64,000 bases of DNA from Pardosa pseudoannulata (lineage: Eukaryota > Arthropoda > Arachnida > Araneae > Lycosidae), in contig CM063508.1 of the NCBI GenBank assembly GCA_032207245.1, forward strand, positions 90,490,462 through 90,554,461, given 5' to 3'. The position numbers were made by a program, and so were the translations under genes. The notes below the pieces were generated by a model. The model did not search any database, was not told the origin of the DNA, and saw nothing but the letters and a program-made list of their open reading frames with translations. Below are positions 35,550-47,589 of the stretch, in pieces; within the stretch, counting starts at the first letter, position 1, and each line of letters begins with the position of its first letter.

Positions 35550-36430
35550 TTCCGATCACAGATATGGGATTAGATACACGTAGGCCTGAGTAGAGACGTG
35601 TAATATCTAAGATAAGACTCTGCCGAAATATTGATGATCCGACTTAAGAAAAACTTCGGTAGCTCTCGAGAAAGTTCACTGGAGTAATGGTAGAATATCA
35701 AAGCTCAGTTAGAGATCCAAAGGGAAATATGCAAACAATCCCGAAGAGGATTATATTAGAAAAGAACACCCAACTTAATTGCAAATGGAGATTTTTTGAT
35801 TAATTTGATTGATTTCAAATTAATGGTGCAAATGGAGAGACTGGTCGAAGCGACCTCCAAGTTAACCGATGCGGGCTACTCTTTAAAGAAAAGATCCCAA
35901 AGTGGGATTATAGCAAAAAAAAAAAAAAATAAATAAATAAATAAATAAATCTTTGATAGAGAGACTGGTAAAGGCGACCTCTGAATTAACTGGTTTCTAG
36001 CTAACTACTCTAAAAAAATCTTCTCTTGTCTCTTTCTAGAGGAGGGGCCTCACCCACAATTTCCTTATTAGATCATCTAGCAATGACCTCACCTTTGAAC
36101 AACTGGATTGGTCCAGGTCAAACAATCATCGGCCGCAAACCCAGGGGTCCCTGGGATTCTTAGGGGTTCTATCCAAGTCGCGCAAATCCTTTGTTGTTCC
36201 GATGATCATATTTCTGGCTGTCAGTGAAGGTGCCGGGTTGTCTGGTATATTATTCCTCTACTATAGGGTACAGCAGTGTAGACATCTTGGTGCCGGGGAA
36301 AACAATCCATTTGTATCCACATAAGCGAAGTCCATCTCTCAAAGCAAAGTTCTTTGATGTCAACACACCGCTAAATCACGCCGTTACACGGTACTTAAAA
36401 CCTTTACTTGCAAAGTTGGACTAAAAACAT
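35550..36430. other. Unassigned segment with an internal duplication
   Basis: Less AT-rich than the flanks. It contains a diverged direct repeat: GAGAGACTGGTCGAAGCGAC (35837) and GAGAGACTGGTAAAGGCGAC (35959), each followed by related sequence, separated by an A/AAAT simple repeat at 35915-35950. The open frame at 36224-36424 (66 codons) has a plausible-looking composition but no recognised domain. It may be a piece of an LTR retrotransposon; this is unproven. Confidence 0.3.
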
Positions 36431-36459
36431 TTACTGTATACACACACACACATATAATG

Positions 36460-37201
<742 letters not shown>

Positions 37202-37262
<61 letters not shown>
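37202..37262. repeat. (CA)n(TA)n tract
   Basis: A CA run followed by a TA run at the junction between unit b and the repeat at 37263-37640. Confidence 0.95.
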
Positions 37263-37265
<3 letters not shown>

Positions 37266-37640
37266 ATATATAAAATTAGTTAACTTTAATATCTTCAAAA
37301 TCTCTCCTATTTTAATTCATCTAGATATTTTTTATCAGCCTCTAAATGGTTTGGTCAACGAAGTATTTTCCACTTAACATCCTTTCTGTCATACTGTAAA
37401 CTTTCTGTCTATGCAGCAGTTTCGCAGTTGTTGGCGGAACATGTGTTCGTGTTTTTTAATTCTTGTATAAGTGCTCTGAGTACTGTGTCTGAACAGAGTG
37501 AACTCTGTGGCTTTTGATTGTAATTTTCTGAGAAGGAGAGATGTGTCGTGTTGCCGCTCTGAAATAAAGGTTTTAAGTTAGACTTCTGAGTTCTCTTGAA
37601 TATGAAGCCCGACTGCATTCTCATTACTTTGCTGTTGAAC
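37263..37640 (+). repeat. Dispersed repeat L, copy 1
   Basis: Shares blocks in order with 46868-47330: GTAATATAT..AAATTA.TTAACTTTA, CAGCCTCTAAATG or CAGTCTCTAAATG, TTTCTGTC..A.TGTAAA, an AACAGAGTGA or AGCAGAGTGA block and GACTGCAT..TTATTAC. It is non-coding. The structure and position next to TA tracts would fit a solo LTR or another element, but termini are not established for this copy. Confidence 0.6.
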
Positions 37641-37682
37641 TTTCTCTTAAAAAGGAGATAAAAAATGGATTACATATATATA

Positions 37683-38020
37683 TTTAATATGTAAGATGTG
37701 GGTTATAGTCTTGATACGAGTTAATCCCAATGATATCATGGAGATTCAAAATTGGCTAAACCTACCTTTCACCCCGAGCATTAATTTTTTTTTTGGGGGG
37801 AGGGGGGCAGCTTTCCGAATTAAAAGAGGTATGATAAGATAGATGCAACAAGCCACAAAGTTTCATAATTTTTTCTCTTTCTTTTCTGTCTCTCTGTCCT
37901 AAAAGGAAAGCATGCTCTTAAATATTCCACTAAAATAGCTTCATTTTTCTTTGCGATGAACCTTAAAAGACTGGATGAAAGGAAAGTTGGGATAAAAAAA
38001 TCACTATCAATCTATCTATA
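37683..38020 (+). repeat. TA-linked array unit c
   Basis: Starts TTTAATATGTAAGATGTGGG, carries GAGTTAATCCCAATGATATC and GATGCAACAAGCCACAAAG, and ends in an AAAAAAATCACTATCAATC junction. A G-rich expansion (about 37792-37808) replaces the GGGGGTGACAG block of other units. Confidence 0.88.
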
Positions 38021-38024
38021 TATA

Positions 38025-38690
38025 TACTAGCATACAGCCAGTCATATGACGGGATCAGTAAAATTTTTAATTTTCCAAAAATGTAAAGTACCTTATGAGG
38101 CAGGTAAAAAAAATGGTTGGTTTTTGGCTGAGCAACTTAATATCTTGCAATAATATTTTGCAACAAAAAATAATCGATGATTCAGTTTAAAATTATCACA
38201 TATGTACCTAATCTATTATTTAAGCCAAATTAAGAAAATTATTTACGTCATATCTAAGTTCAATGATAAAACGTATGGAAATAAGGCATAATTTAAATAT
38301 TTTAAAATAAGAAATGATTCAATGAGATGATTAAAGGAATGACATCATAATGCTAGAAAAATGTTATTTTTACCTATTTGCTGTGTGATTGATAAATTTA
38401 ATCGCCTGCTCTTAACCTGGGAAAATAGGAGTTGAAATAATGGCATTAAAAGCTCGAAAAGAGGGGAAGGGGTGGATTTCGAACGTTTTAAAGAAAGCAG
38501 TATTTTTCGCTGTGATATGAAGCAAATTTATAACAATTTATTTTAGAATCGAATCGATAGTTTAGGAGAAGATAAACATTACTCTCTTTGAATTTTGGTA
38601 ACTATGGATGTCTCTACCCATTCCAGGTCCAACCGCTTCATAAAATCGAGGACAGACTTACAGATAACTTAGGCTATTATTATATATATA
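38025..38690 (+). repeat. Dispersed 0.9-kb repeat, copy 2 (family E1), inside the TA array
   Basis: Matches 208-1107 from TACTAGCATACAGCCAGTCA to AGATAACTTAGGCTATTATT, with a deletion of about 230 bp relative to copy 1. It sits between TATATATA and TATATATATC tracts in the middle of the TA-linked array, as expected if the element inserted into a TA tract or generates one at its end. Confidence 0.88.
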
Positions 38691-38704
38691 TCTATCTATC
38701 TATA

Positions 38705-38740
<36 letters not shown>

Positions 38741-38744
<4 letters not shown>

Positions 38745-39053
38745 ATATGTAAGATATGGGTTATAGTCTTGATACGAATTAATCCCAATGATATCATGAA
38801 GATTCAAAATTGGCTAAACTGACCATTGACCCCGAGGATTAATTTGGGGGTGACATCTCTCCGAAATAAAATAGTTAGGATAAAATAGATGCAACAACCA
38901 CAAAAGCTATAGTTTTTTCTCTTACATTTTTTTTGTCTTAAATTTCTATGTCTTAAAATGCGAAGTACTCTTTTAAATATTCAACTAAAATAGCTCCATT
39001 TTTCTTTGGGTGACCCTTAAAAGACCTGATGAATAGAAAGTTGGACTAAAAAT

Positions 39054-39116
<63 letters not shown>

Positions 39117-39764
39117 ATATGTAAGATATGGGTATATAGTCTTGATACGAGTTTATCCCAATGATATCATGAAGATTGAAAATTGGCTAAACTGACCATT
39201 GACCCCGAGGATTAATTTGGGGGTGACATCTCTCCGAAATAAAATAGTTAGGATAAAATAGATGCAACAACCACAAAAGCTATAGTTTTTTCTCTTACAT
39301 TTTTTTTGTCTTAAATTTCTATGTCTTAAAATGCGAAGTACTCTTTTAAATATTCAATTAAAATAGCTCCATTTTTTTTGGGTGACCCTTAAAAGACCTG
39401 ATGAATAGAAAGTTGGACGAAAAAATGACTATATATATATATATATATATATATTTAATATGTAAGATATGGATATTTAGTCTTGATACGAGTTTATCCC
39501 AATGATATCATGGGGATTCAAAATTGGCTAAGTTGACCTTTGACCTCGAGCATTAATTTGGGGGTGACAGTCTCCAAAATAAAACAGTTAGGATAAGATA
39601 GATGCAACAAGCCACAAAGGCTCATAGTTTTTTCTCTTTCATTTTTTTTGTCGCTATGTCTTAAAATGGAAAGAACTCTTTTAAATATTAATCTAAAATA
39701 GCTCCCTTTTTCTTTGTGTGAGCCTTAAAAAGACCTGATGAATAGAAAGTTGGGTTAAAAAAAT

Positions 39765-39801
<37 letters not shown>

Positions 39802-40102
39802 AGATATGGGTATATAGTCTTGATACGAGTTAATCCCAATGATATCATGGGGATTCAAAATTGGCTAAGTTGACCTTTGACCTCGAGCATTAATTTGGGG
39901 GTGACAGTCTCCAAAATAAAACAGTTAGGATAAGACAGATGCAACAAGCCCCAAAGTCTCATAGTTTTTTCTCTTTCATTTTTTTGTCGCTATGTCTTAA
40001 AATGGAAAGAACTCTTTTAAATATTAATCTAAAATAGCTCCCTTTTTCTTTGTGTGAGCCTTAAAAAAAAACCTGATGAATAGAAAGTTGGGTTAAAAAA
40101 AT

Positions 40103-40173
<71 letters not shown>

Positions 40174-40509
40174 GTAAGATATGGGTATATAGTCTTGATA
40201 CGAGTTAATCCCAATGATATCATGGGGATTCAAAATTGGCTAAGTTGACCTTTGACCTCGAGCATTAATTTGGGGGTGACAGTCTCCAAAATAAAACAGT
40301 TAGGATAAGACAGATGCAACAAGCCCCAAAGGCTCATAGTTTTTTCTCTTTCATTTTTTTGTCGCTATGTCTTAAAATGGAAAGAACTCTTTTAAATATT
40401 AATCTAAAATAGCTCCCTTTTTCTTTGTGTGAGCCTTAAAAAGACCTGATGAATAGAAAGTTGGGTTAAAAAAAAAAAATGCGCTACTAATATATATATA
40501 TATATTTTA

Positions 40510-40557
<48 letters not shown>

Positions 40558-41213
40558 GTAAGATATGGGTTATAGTCTTGATACGAGTTAATCCCAATGA
40601 TATCATGGGGATTCAAAATTGGCTAAGTTGACCTTTGACCTCGAGCATTAATTTGGGGGTGACAGCTCTCCGAAATAAAACAGTTAGGATAAGATAGATG
40701 CAACAAGCCACAAAGGTTCATAATTTTTTCTCTTTCATTTTTTTTAAGTCCTTTTGCTATGTCTTAAAAAACTGTTAGTGGGGAAAGAAGTTGCAAACAA
40801 GCCACATAAGGCTCTTTTTTTTCTCTTTCATTTTTTTGTTCAATAAAGTCTCTTTTTATTAATCTATTTTTCTTTGTTGTTGAAAAAAAAAACCTAAGAA
40901 AGTTGGTGTTAAAAAAACTATATATATATATATTTATATATATATATATATATAATAATATGTAAGATATGGGTATATCCCTTTTTGGGGATTCTGGCTA
41001 AGATGACTTTGTCGAGCATTATTTGGGGGGTGAGCCTTAAAAAAACCTGATGAATAGAAAGTTTGGGTTAAAAAATGACTATATGTATAAATATATAATA
41101 TTGTATATATATATAAATATATAATATATCTATATATATATACTAAATATGTAAGATATGGGTATATATAGTCTTGATACAAGTTAATCCTAATGATATC
41201 ATCGGGATTCTTG
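38741..41213 (+). repeat. TA-linked tandem array, units d to k
   Basis: Five units of about 310-316 bp (d 38741-39056, e 39113-39428, f 39456-39767, g 39798-40104, h 40170-40470) are followed by a scrambled unit (40553-40918) and two truncated ones (40952-41078, 41146-41213). Each starts ATGTAAGATATGGGTATA, contains TTAATCCCAATGATATCATG, GGGGGTGACA, AAACAGTTAGGATAAGA and a T-rich half, and ends in ATGACTATATA. Between units lie TA tracts of 26-65 bp. Units d and e are nearly identical, as are f, g and h, showing recent local duplication of pairs and triplets. The array does not encode protein; the YIYIY-type open frames come from the TA tracts. Confidence 0.93.
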
Positions 41214-41304
41214 CGTGGTGTACCACATGAAATGTAAACAATAATGAAGGTTTAATAATCAAAAATTTTAAAAAGATGAAGACTTTAATGATTGGCTAGA
41301 TCAA

Positions 41305-42000
41305 GGTTTATTAAACTTTTTTGTGAGGACACCACAATATTTACAAAAATTTTGTGGAACCCCATAATTATTGCTAAAATCCGACACATGCGTGAGTGAA
41401 ACTGTTAGTTTCTTCACTTGTACTGAAATATACTACCGTAGTTTTAATGCATTAACTTTACGGACAGTGGTTTCGTAAAAAAGACCTATTAAAATCTTTT
41501 TTAAACTTTACTTCTTGTTACTTTACTTTATCTTTTTATAATTATTTACGTGTATAATTATAATCTGGATATATAAAAATAAATAAAACAAGAGCTTTTT
41601 GAAATTAAAAAAATACGTTTTGGAGACATGGATGATTTTCGATTAATAATATATATTAAACATTTTATTAAATACTTTATATATTTTTATACATTTAAAA
41701 CATTTTAAAAAATATATTTTTTGATAAAAAAAAAAACAAAAGTTCTACGTTTAACTTTATCATTTCTTTTTTCTATTGAGAATATATGATTATTAAATTT
41801 TACTGAGAAAGATTCAATTATCTTAATGACCTCAAAAAAAAGTATCTATACAAACAACACTTTAAGTAGATCTATTTATTTATTATACCAGTTTAAGGTT
41901 TATCATTTATTGTTCTTAATAAAGATAACTTTTAAAAAGGCATAATGTTCAAGCTGTAAAATATTATATAGTTAAAATAAAATAATTTGGTATCCTCTAA
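41305..42000. other. AT-rich sequence with a possible hAT-like end
   Basis: AAGGTTTATTAAACTTTTTT at 41312-41331 followed by GTGAGGACACCACAATAT resembles a worn hAT terminus. No partner end was found. The rest is AT-rich. Confidence 0.2.
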
Positions 42001-42013
42001 GGTTTCTAAGGAA

Positions 42014-42016
<3 letters not shown>

Positions 42017-42053
<37 letters not shown>
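42017..42053. repeat. A37 homopolymer
   Basis: Uninterrupted A tract, the longest homopolymer in the window. It may be the tail of an old retroposed copy, but no element is recognisable upstream. Confidence 0.95.
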
Positions 42054-42055
<2 letters not shown>

Positions 42056-42779
42056 ATTATTTACATAACAATGATAACATTTATAACAAATTATTAAATT
42101 CTGAAATTTATTTTGTGATTTAAAGGGTTAACGTTAGTTTTTAATTTTAAAACAGAACAAAGTAAAATTTTTAAATAAGTAACCCATTTAAAAATAACTA
42201 TAATTAAATTTATTTTTTATTAATAATTCAGTTTATTTTTATTATAATGTACTATAATAAAAATAAATTTAATTATTTAGGTAAATTAAAATAAATTAAA
42301 TATAGTCTGTCCATTAAGTACAGTCATGTGGAAGGTCATTACTGAAAACCCCAGCACGCATGTGTTACCAATGCACTTTGATCTGCATAGGCAAGGCCTG
42401 ACAGCGTCACATGCAAAGCAAGTAAAATTAATGTTTCTATTATTAAAAAAAATAATTCTTCAAACAAAAATTTTTTTTCGTTTATACTGTCTTCATCTAT
42501 TTTCCTATATGTTGAGAAAAATTATTTGGTAATTGTAAATTCCTTATAACTGAAAAAGTATCAAAATTACTAAAATGTTTAGCGTTTGGGGTCGAAATCC
42601 AAATCTTAAGAAACTCGTGGTTAGATGCGAGGATTATAGATTCTGTTTGTTTTACATGGTACATAACTGAGTGTTTTGTATAGGCAATTCATCGTAATAA
42701 GAGTCTGTGTTGTAAATTTGTTAGATAACTTAAAAAAAATGTTAATGTAGTGCTTTGTAAAACAGTTCGCATCTTGTGG

Positions 42780-42860
42780 GAAAAGTAGTAATTTGTATCG
42801 TGTAGGCGGGGAGGAGGCAGTATTTTAAATTTTTGTGGCAAAACTTCTGAGCCGGCCCTG
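42780..42860 (-). repeat. Solitary hAT-like end
   Basis: Reads CAGGGCCGGCTCAGAAGTTT in reverse, a typical hAT MITE terminus. The other end and the 8-bp target duplication were not found. Confidence 0.3.
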
Positions 42861-44478
42861 CCTACGTTGTCATTTTTGACAGGTTTCACTGTATGTATTT
42901 ATACCATAATTAAAATAGGAATTCCTTGTAATTTTATAAATCTGTGTAATTTAGCATAGAAAATCGAATGTGGTTGTTGTTTGACAAATGATGTTTTTAT
43001 ATTCATGAAACTTGATTCGAAAGTCGAATTGCTAGTTTCTGATGGATAAGATTAATAGGTGGAGGAGGAATTTATAGTCAGTATTTTTACTTATTTAGAC
43101 CCAGACTTTTGAAAGCTACTCTAATCGTCTATAACGGGTTATTTTATGGGTCCACGTTCCACTGTTGTTATGGATGATGTAGTAATACTAGTACCCATAA
43201 AATTTAGCCCTGAACGAACGTGCCTTAGTAACTGATATTTGGAAAAGCGCTAAAGAAAAAGCATAGCAACAAAGGAATTGCAAACTCTACATTTGTGCCA
43301 AGCACGTGCCGTCAGTGATTGTTCAAGGTAGGCGGACGCTGACTTTTATGGATAAAATATTACTCAATGATTTGTCAATATAATAAAATGACAGAAAGCG
43401 TTTTATAGATTTTCTTTTCGTAATTCAGAGTTGCAAGCAAATTAATTAAATCTTATTATTCATGTGAACTCATGTGAAACTGCTCGCGTGTAATAGTAAT
43501 GAGATATACTATGTCAAATATTGCGATTGTGAAAGTCAGGGTAGAATAGTTCTTGTCTCCTGCCTTATCCAAAAGAATTTAATATCTTTTGCATTTTAAG
43601 CATGACAATCAGATTAATTCTGCAATTTTGTAAGATTACAAGTATATAAGGTAATAGAAAGGGAATATAGCTTCTGATATATTTTGTTAAAGTTAGGTAC
43701 CGCTTAATTTACCAACTGAAATGGCAAGTCCCTGATTTGTGCATACAGGTAATTATCGAAATGAAAGCTGATGATACTGATTACTTTTCTTGGAATCTGA
43801 AATCAGAAATTTTGACCTGTCTGGACAGGATCGCCTTTTCACGAATTTTTTTTTCAGTTATATATATTTCTTTAGAATAAGCTTTATAATTTTAAAAAAC
43901 AACACAAATTATTTAGAAGTAAGTTTAGAACTCGTTAAAAAGAGTTGAAAAAATTAAGCAAGAAAAACATCAGACGATAAATAAAAAGCAATAAAATAAG
44001 ATGTTAGTCTAGAAATATATATTAATCAAATTGCGATTGTAACCAGCGATTAAATAATTTCACAATCAGTAGCTGAATCAACGGTTTTCTAACTTACTGA
44101 TGTGGCACAGGCTTTTCTAGACCACTACAAACCAATGAGTGAGAAGTCTGAAATGGTATTTAAATAAATACATTTTTTTTTCACAACTGCCTAGAGAGGA
44201 TATTTCTCAATCTTTAAGATACGTATCAAAGGAGTATCACTAACTGTTATAATAAATCATCATACATAATAAATCATTATAATACGTAAATGCTGTGTAA
44301 CACTTATCTACAGTTTTTATTTTTTTTAATAACGGAAAAACTGTACAAGCCCTCTCCTTTTTTTTTGTTTGGTATAATATTAAGTCTTGAGAATACTGGA
44401 ACCCCCTGCCTTGCAACAGTTCTTTTTAAACATGAATTACTTTAAAAGAAATACAGGGATGAAAGACTCGATCGAAAG

Positions 44479-45027
44479 GTGATAAAAAAGAACGTTTCCA
44501 AGACAAGTAACGGCCTGACCTATGGGTGCAGGAAATTTAGAATAAAAGAAATCCTTAAAAACAGGGTGCCCCCTGGGGGGGTAGAGAATATAAGGGAAAA
44601 AAGGAAGGCGGTGTGTGCAGAGGGGGGTGGGGAGTTAGGCGGCGGAGGTGTTTTTGTGAGACTTGCAGGAGCGTGCCGTTCGCGTGCGTGGTGGGCAGCT
44701 GGCGCGTGTCACAGTTACAGTTTCTGTCGCTAACAGACTGTTGCGGACTGCTTGCCATTGCTACCGGCCCAAGAGAGGGACAGGTGGAGCACCCGAGGGA
44801 AGCAGAATTTAGAAGCCCTTGGCCGGCACGCAGAACCGATCCAACTAACCCCTAGGTACACTAGACGCGTTCCGACTCGCCGAATTTCGATAGAGGTCGT
44901 GCCACATCGGATTTCATCGAACTGATGGCGGGCGTCGGGATCTGGAAATATTCCTAAAAACTAGCCGCATTTGTGACAGTTTGTAACGTGAGCTTTTGGT
45001 GTGTTTGATAAGTGAGTAGTGTATATT
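44479..45027 (+). promoter_or_regulatory. GC-rich, CpG-containing island: candidate promoter and first exon
   Basis: This is one of few segments where G and C clearly exceed local background, with repeated CpG (for example GCGTGCCGTTCGCGTGCG near 44671-44688, and CACTAGACGCGTTCCGACTC). A TATAAG lies at 44589-44594. Donor-like sites follow at 44988 (AAC|GTGAGC) and 45012 (ATAA|GTGAGT). A short upstream-type frame of ten codons starts ATGGCGGGCGTCGGG near 44923. Three overlapping open frames of 67-84 codons on both strands have low-complexity Gly/Arg or Pro/His composition, as expected from GC-rich untranslated sequence, so I do not call them genes. A transcribed gene to the right would begin here if real; no downstream coding exon was found in the window. 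Confidence 0.35.
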
Positions 45028-45042
45028 ACGGCACCTGATATT

Positions 45043-45535
45043 TACTAGACGACCCGACAGACGTCGTCCTGTTTTAATGCTATACATCCAAAAATTGTAA
45101 AATGTTTTTAAATAAATTATAAATTATATAATTTTGATTGGAAAGTGAGGAAAATAATAATAAAAAAAAATACTTGACGCCACCGCGTGTACAGTCATCA
45201 CAATCATAATTAGATTAAATTAAAATTCCCACGTCGCCTGTACGAGGATTCCATCCTGGGACTCTTCGTACTGAAGCCCGTTGCTCTGACCACTGCGTCT
45301 CAGATAAGTTGACATTGAAGGATTTCAAGGAGCACTATAATAATTTCAATAAGCGTGCAATTCTGGATTTTAATTTGAAAAACATTCTTTATCGGATCAA
45401 TTGTGAATCTAAACCATTCTCGAATCAACTTAATTATATGGGCAAAATTTCATCAAAATCAGTCCAACCGTTTAGGAAGAGTTCTATTACAAACTCACTG
45501 ACAGAAGAATTTTACATATAAAGATGTATGTATAT
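45043..45535 (+). repeat. Interspersed repeat with TA-rich tail and embedded tRNA-like segment
   Basis: Begins TACTAGACGACCCGACAGAC and ends with TTTCATCAAAATCAGTCCAA, CCGTTTAGGAAGAG and TTTTACATATAAAGATGTATG, leading into the TA tract at 45551. Start and end motifs of this type recur in arthropod non-autonomous repeats. The minus strand of 45225-45307 reads like a tRNA-derived head (GACGCAGTGGTCAGAGCAAC, and CAGGATGGAATCC as B-box-like), suggesting a SINE either embedded in or ancestral to the element. The open frame at 45309-45521 is not recognised. The superfamily is not assigned. Confidence 0.55.
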
Positions 45536-45689
<154 letters not shown>

Positions 45690-46860
45690 CACGGTGAAAT
45701 TAATCCATCGGTCACAAAAGAAATATTTTAGCCTCTATCATTTTTAATTATATTAAAGCCTTGGCTTTCTGTGCAATGAGAAGCCTAATTAAATTGTAGT
45801 CGTGGGTCCATTGCAAGAAAGCAACAAGTCCAACATGGAACTTCAAATTTATTTGAGACTGAGAAAAGACATGTTTCTCCGACAAGAGCAGAACAATTAA
45901 TGATACACAAAAACACCTTTCTATTACAAAGTCTGCCCCACAGCGAGAGATGAGATGAATTCTTATCCCCAAGAAAGAGCAGATTTTGCAGCTATATTTA
46001 CAATCAGAAATGATTTGAAATCATCGGAAAAGTGAACCAATGAGACAGCTGGAAAATGTAGCTAGTGGACAGAAAGTTAGCATTTATTTCAGATTAGCTT
46101 TGGGAGACTTCTAAAAAGAATTTTAAGTCATCGACCACTTCTTTAAATAAGATATTTTGTGGCTGGGAAAATAGATAGGCAAGAATGAGAATGGGAAGAG
46201 GAGAATTTTAGAGACATGTTTTATTCGTAATAATTTTGATATATTATATATATATTATATGTATATTATTTTAAAAAATATTGTTCGACATCTTCTTAAA
46301 TTCTCCCAATCCCCGCTATCTTCCTAAGATTTAACTTTTCCCAGCCATTCAAATTAAAATCAGGGACATTATTCTTGGAAAATACATTCCTTTCCCACTT
46401 CTTAAAACTGAAGTCTGAATTAATAATTGCTATGCTCGGCCTTCTTACTCCTTTTATAAATCAGATGTCAATTCTCTCAGCAGAAAACCGAGGATCATTG
46501 GTATCTTTATACCATTGTATTACCTTTTTATCTCACGTTTTATTTACTGGCAAAATTGATATTTCAAGCTCTCTAGGGAAATTAAGCGAGTGATTAGTCA
46601 CTAAGCAGGACAGCATTTTCATAAATCAACAGATGCCCATTATTCTTTCCTGTGTAAGCCATGTCCTTTAGTTGTTTAAGATGGAAATTAAGGATTTTTG
46701 TAAGGTATCTGCCTGGTTTTAGTTCTTTAGTGAGTTACCTCCCCGACATGACTGTGGGAAAGTTTGTGTTGACAAGTAAACCCTTATAGTTAAAACATAT
46801 GGGCTATTTCCAAGTGAGATAAGCGAAAAATAAATTTTTACCCAATACATATTTATATCT
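45690..46860. other. Unique sequence, nothing recognised
   Basis: The open frames at 45748-45972 (minus) and 46375-46593 (plus) have no family resemblance. A TATATTATAT palindromic stretch lies near 46239-46268. Confidence 0.35.
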
Positions 46861-46867
46861 ATATGCA

Positions 46868-47401
46868 TGTAATATATGAAAATTATTTAACTTTACTATT
46901 TCCTTAAAAACCTCCTCTCTCCCATTCTAATTCTTTAAAAATAATTTTCCCAGTCTCTAAATGTCTTAATCGAAGGAGTCTCCTCAACTTAAAATTCTTT
47001 CGATACATTTCCCAAATCTTTCTGTCCTATAAATGTAAATTCTCTGTCTATTCAACACATTTTTCAGCTGTCGCCGGCAAATGGCTCCGCCTTATCTTAA
47101 CAGTTTAATTCGCTGACTAAGTTTCTTGTTCCTTGGGAAAATTCTTTCTGTCTTTGCTCTTGGGTGCACCTCTGTTCGAGCAGAGTGATTTTTGTGCCTT
47201 TCTCTTGTCTGTCGTTAACTAGTAAAGATGTCCGTTTTTAGAATCTCTAAGTTTTAATTATACTTGTGCCCTTCTCTTCAATGTACGGAGACTGCATCGT
47301 TATTACTGCTAGCTGTTTAGTCTTCTGTTTGCCTTGTTGCCCGGGCAAGTAAAAAGAATAGGGGCTACATAATTATTGTGACCAGAGGAAATAATTCTTA
47401 C
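46868..47401 (+). repeat. Dispersed repeat L, copy 2 (possible solo LTR)
   Basis: Matches 37263-37640 in block order. It extends further, ending with AATTATTGTGACCAGAGG and AAATAATTCTTAC. The 5-mer ATGCA flanks it at 46863-46867 and 47402-47406, the size expected for an LTR element, but the flanks are ATGC/TATG-rich so this could be coincidence. No internal retroviral-type coding lies beside it. Both L copies sit at the edge of a tandem array. Confidence 0.4.
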
Positions 47402-47589
47402 ATGCATATGTATGTATGGGCGCCGAGCCGCTCCTTTTAAAACCGGTGCTCTTTTTCGTTTGAGGGCATTTAGAATTTCATGGTCCGTTGCGCGTATGCT
47501 TAGGGTACTTTCAGTCTAAAGTATGAAAATTCAAACTAGTTAAACTATTGTTTAAGCCTTTGATGCTGAACGGGGAGACCGGACTTTCA

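Noticed and set aside
36224..36424. A 66-codon gene with balanced composition
   Set aside because: No recognised domain, no ATG start, and it lies in a segment that looks like a mobile-element fragment.
44079..44400. hAT-like element starting CGGTTTTCTAACTTACTGAT
   Set aside because: No convincing inverted right end or 8-bp duplication could be found.
44479..44855. Three overlapping open frames on both strands in the GC-rich island
   Set aside because: Gly/Arg-rich or Pro/His-rich composition on both strands at once reflects GC content rather than a protein; no domain was recognised.
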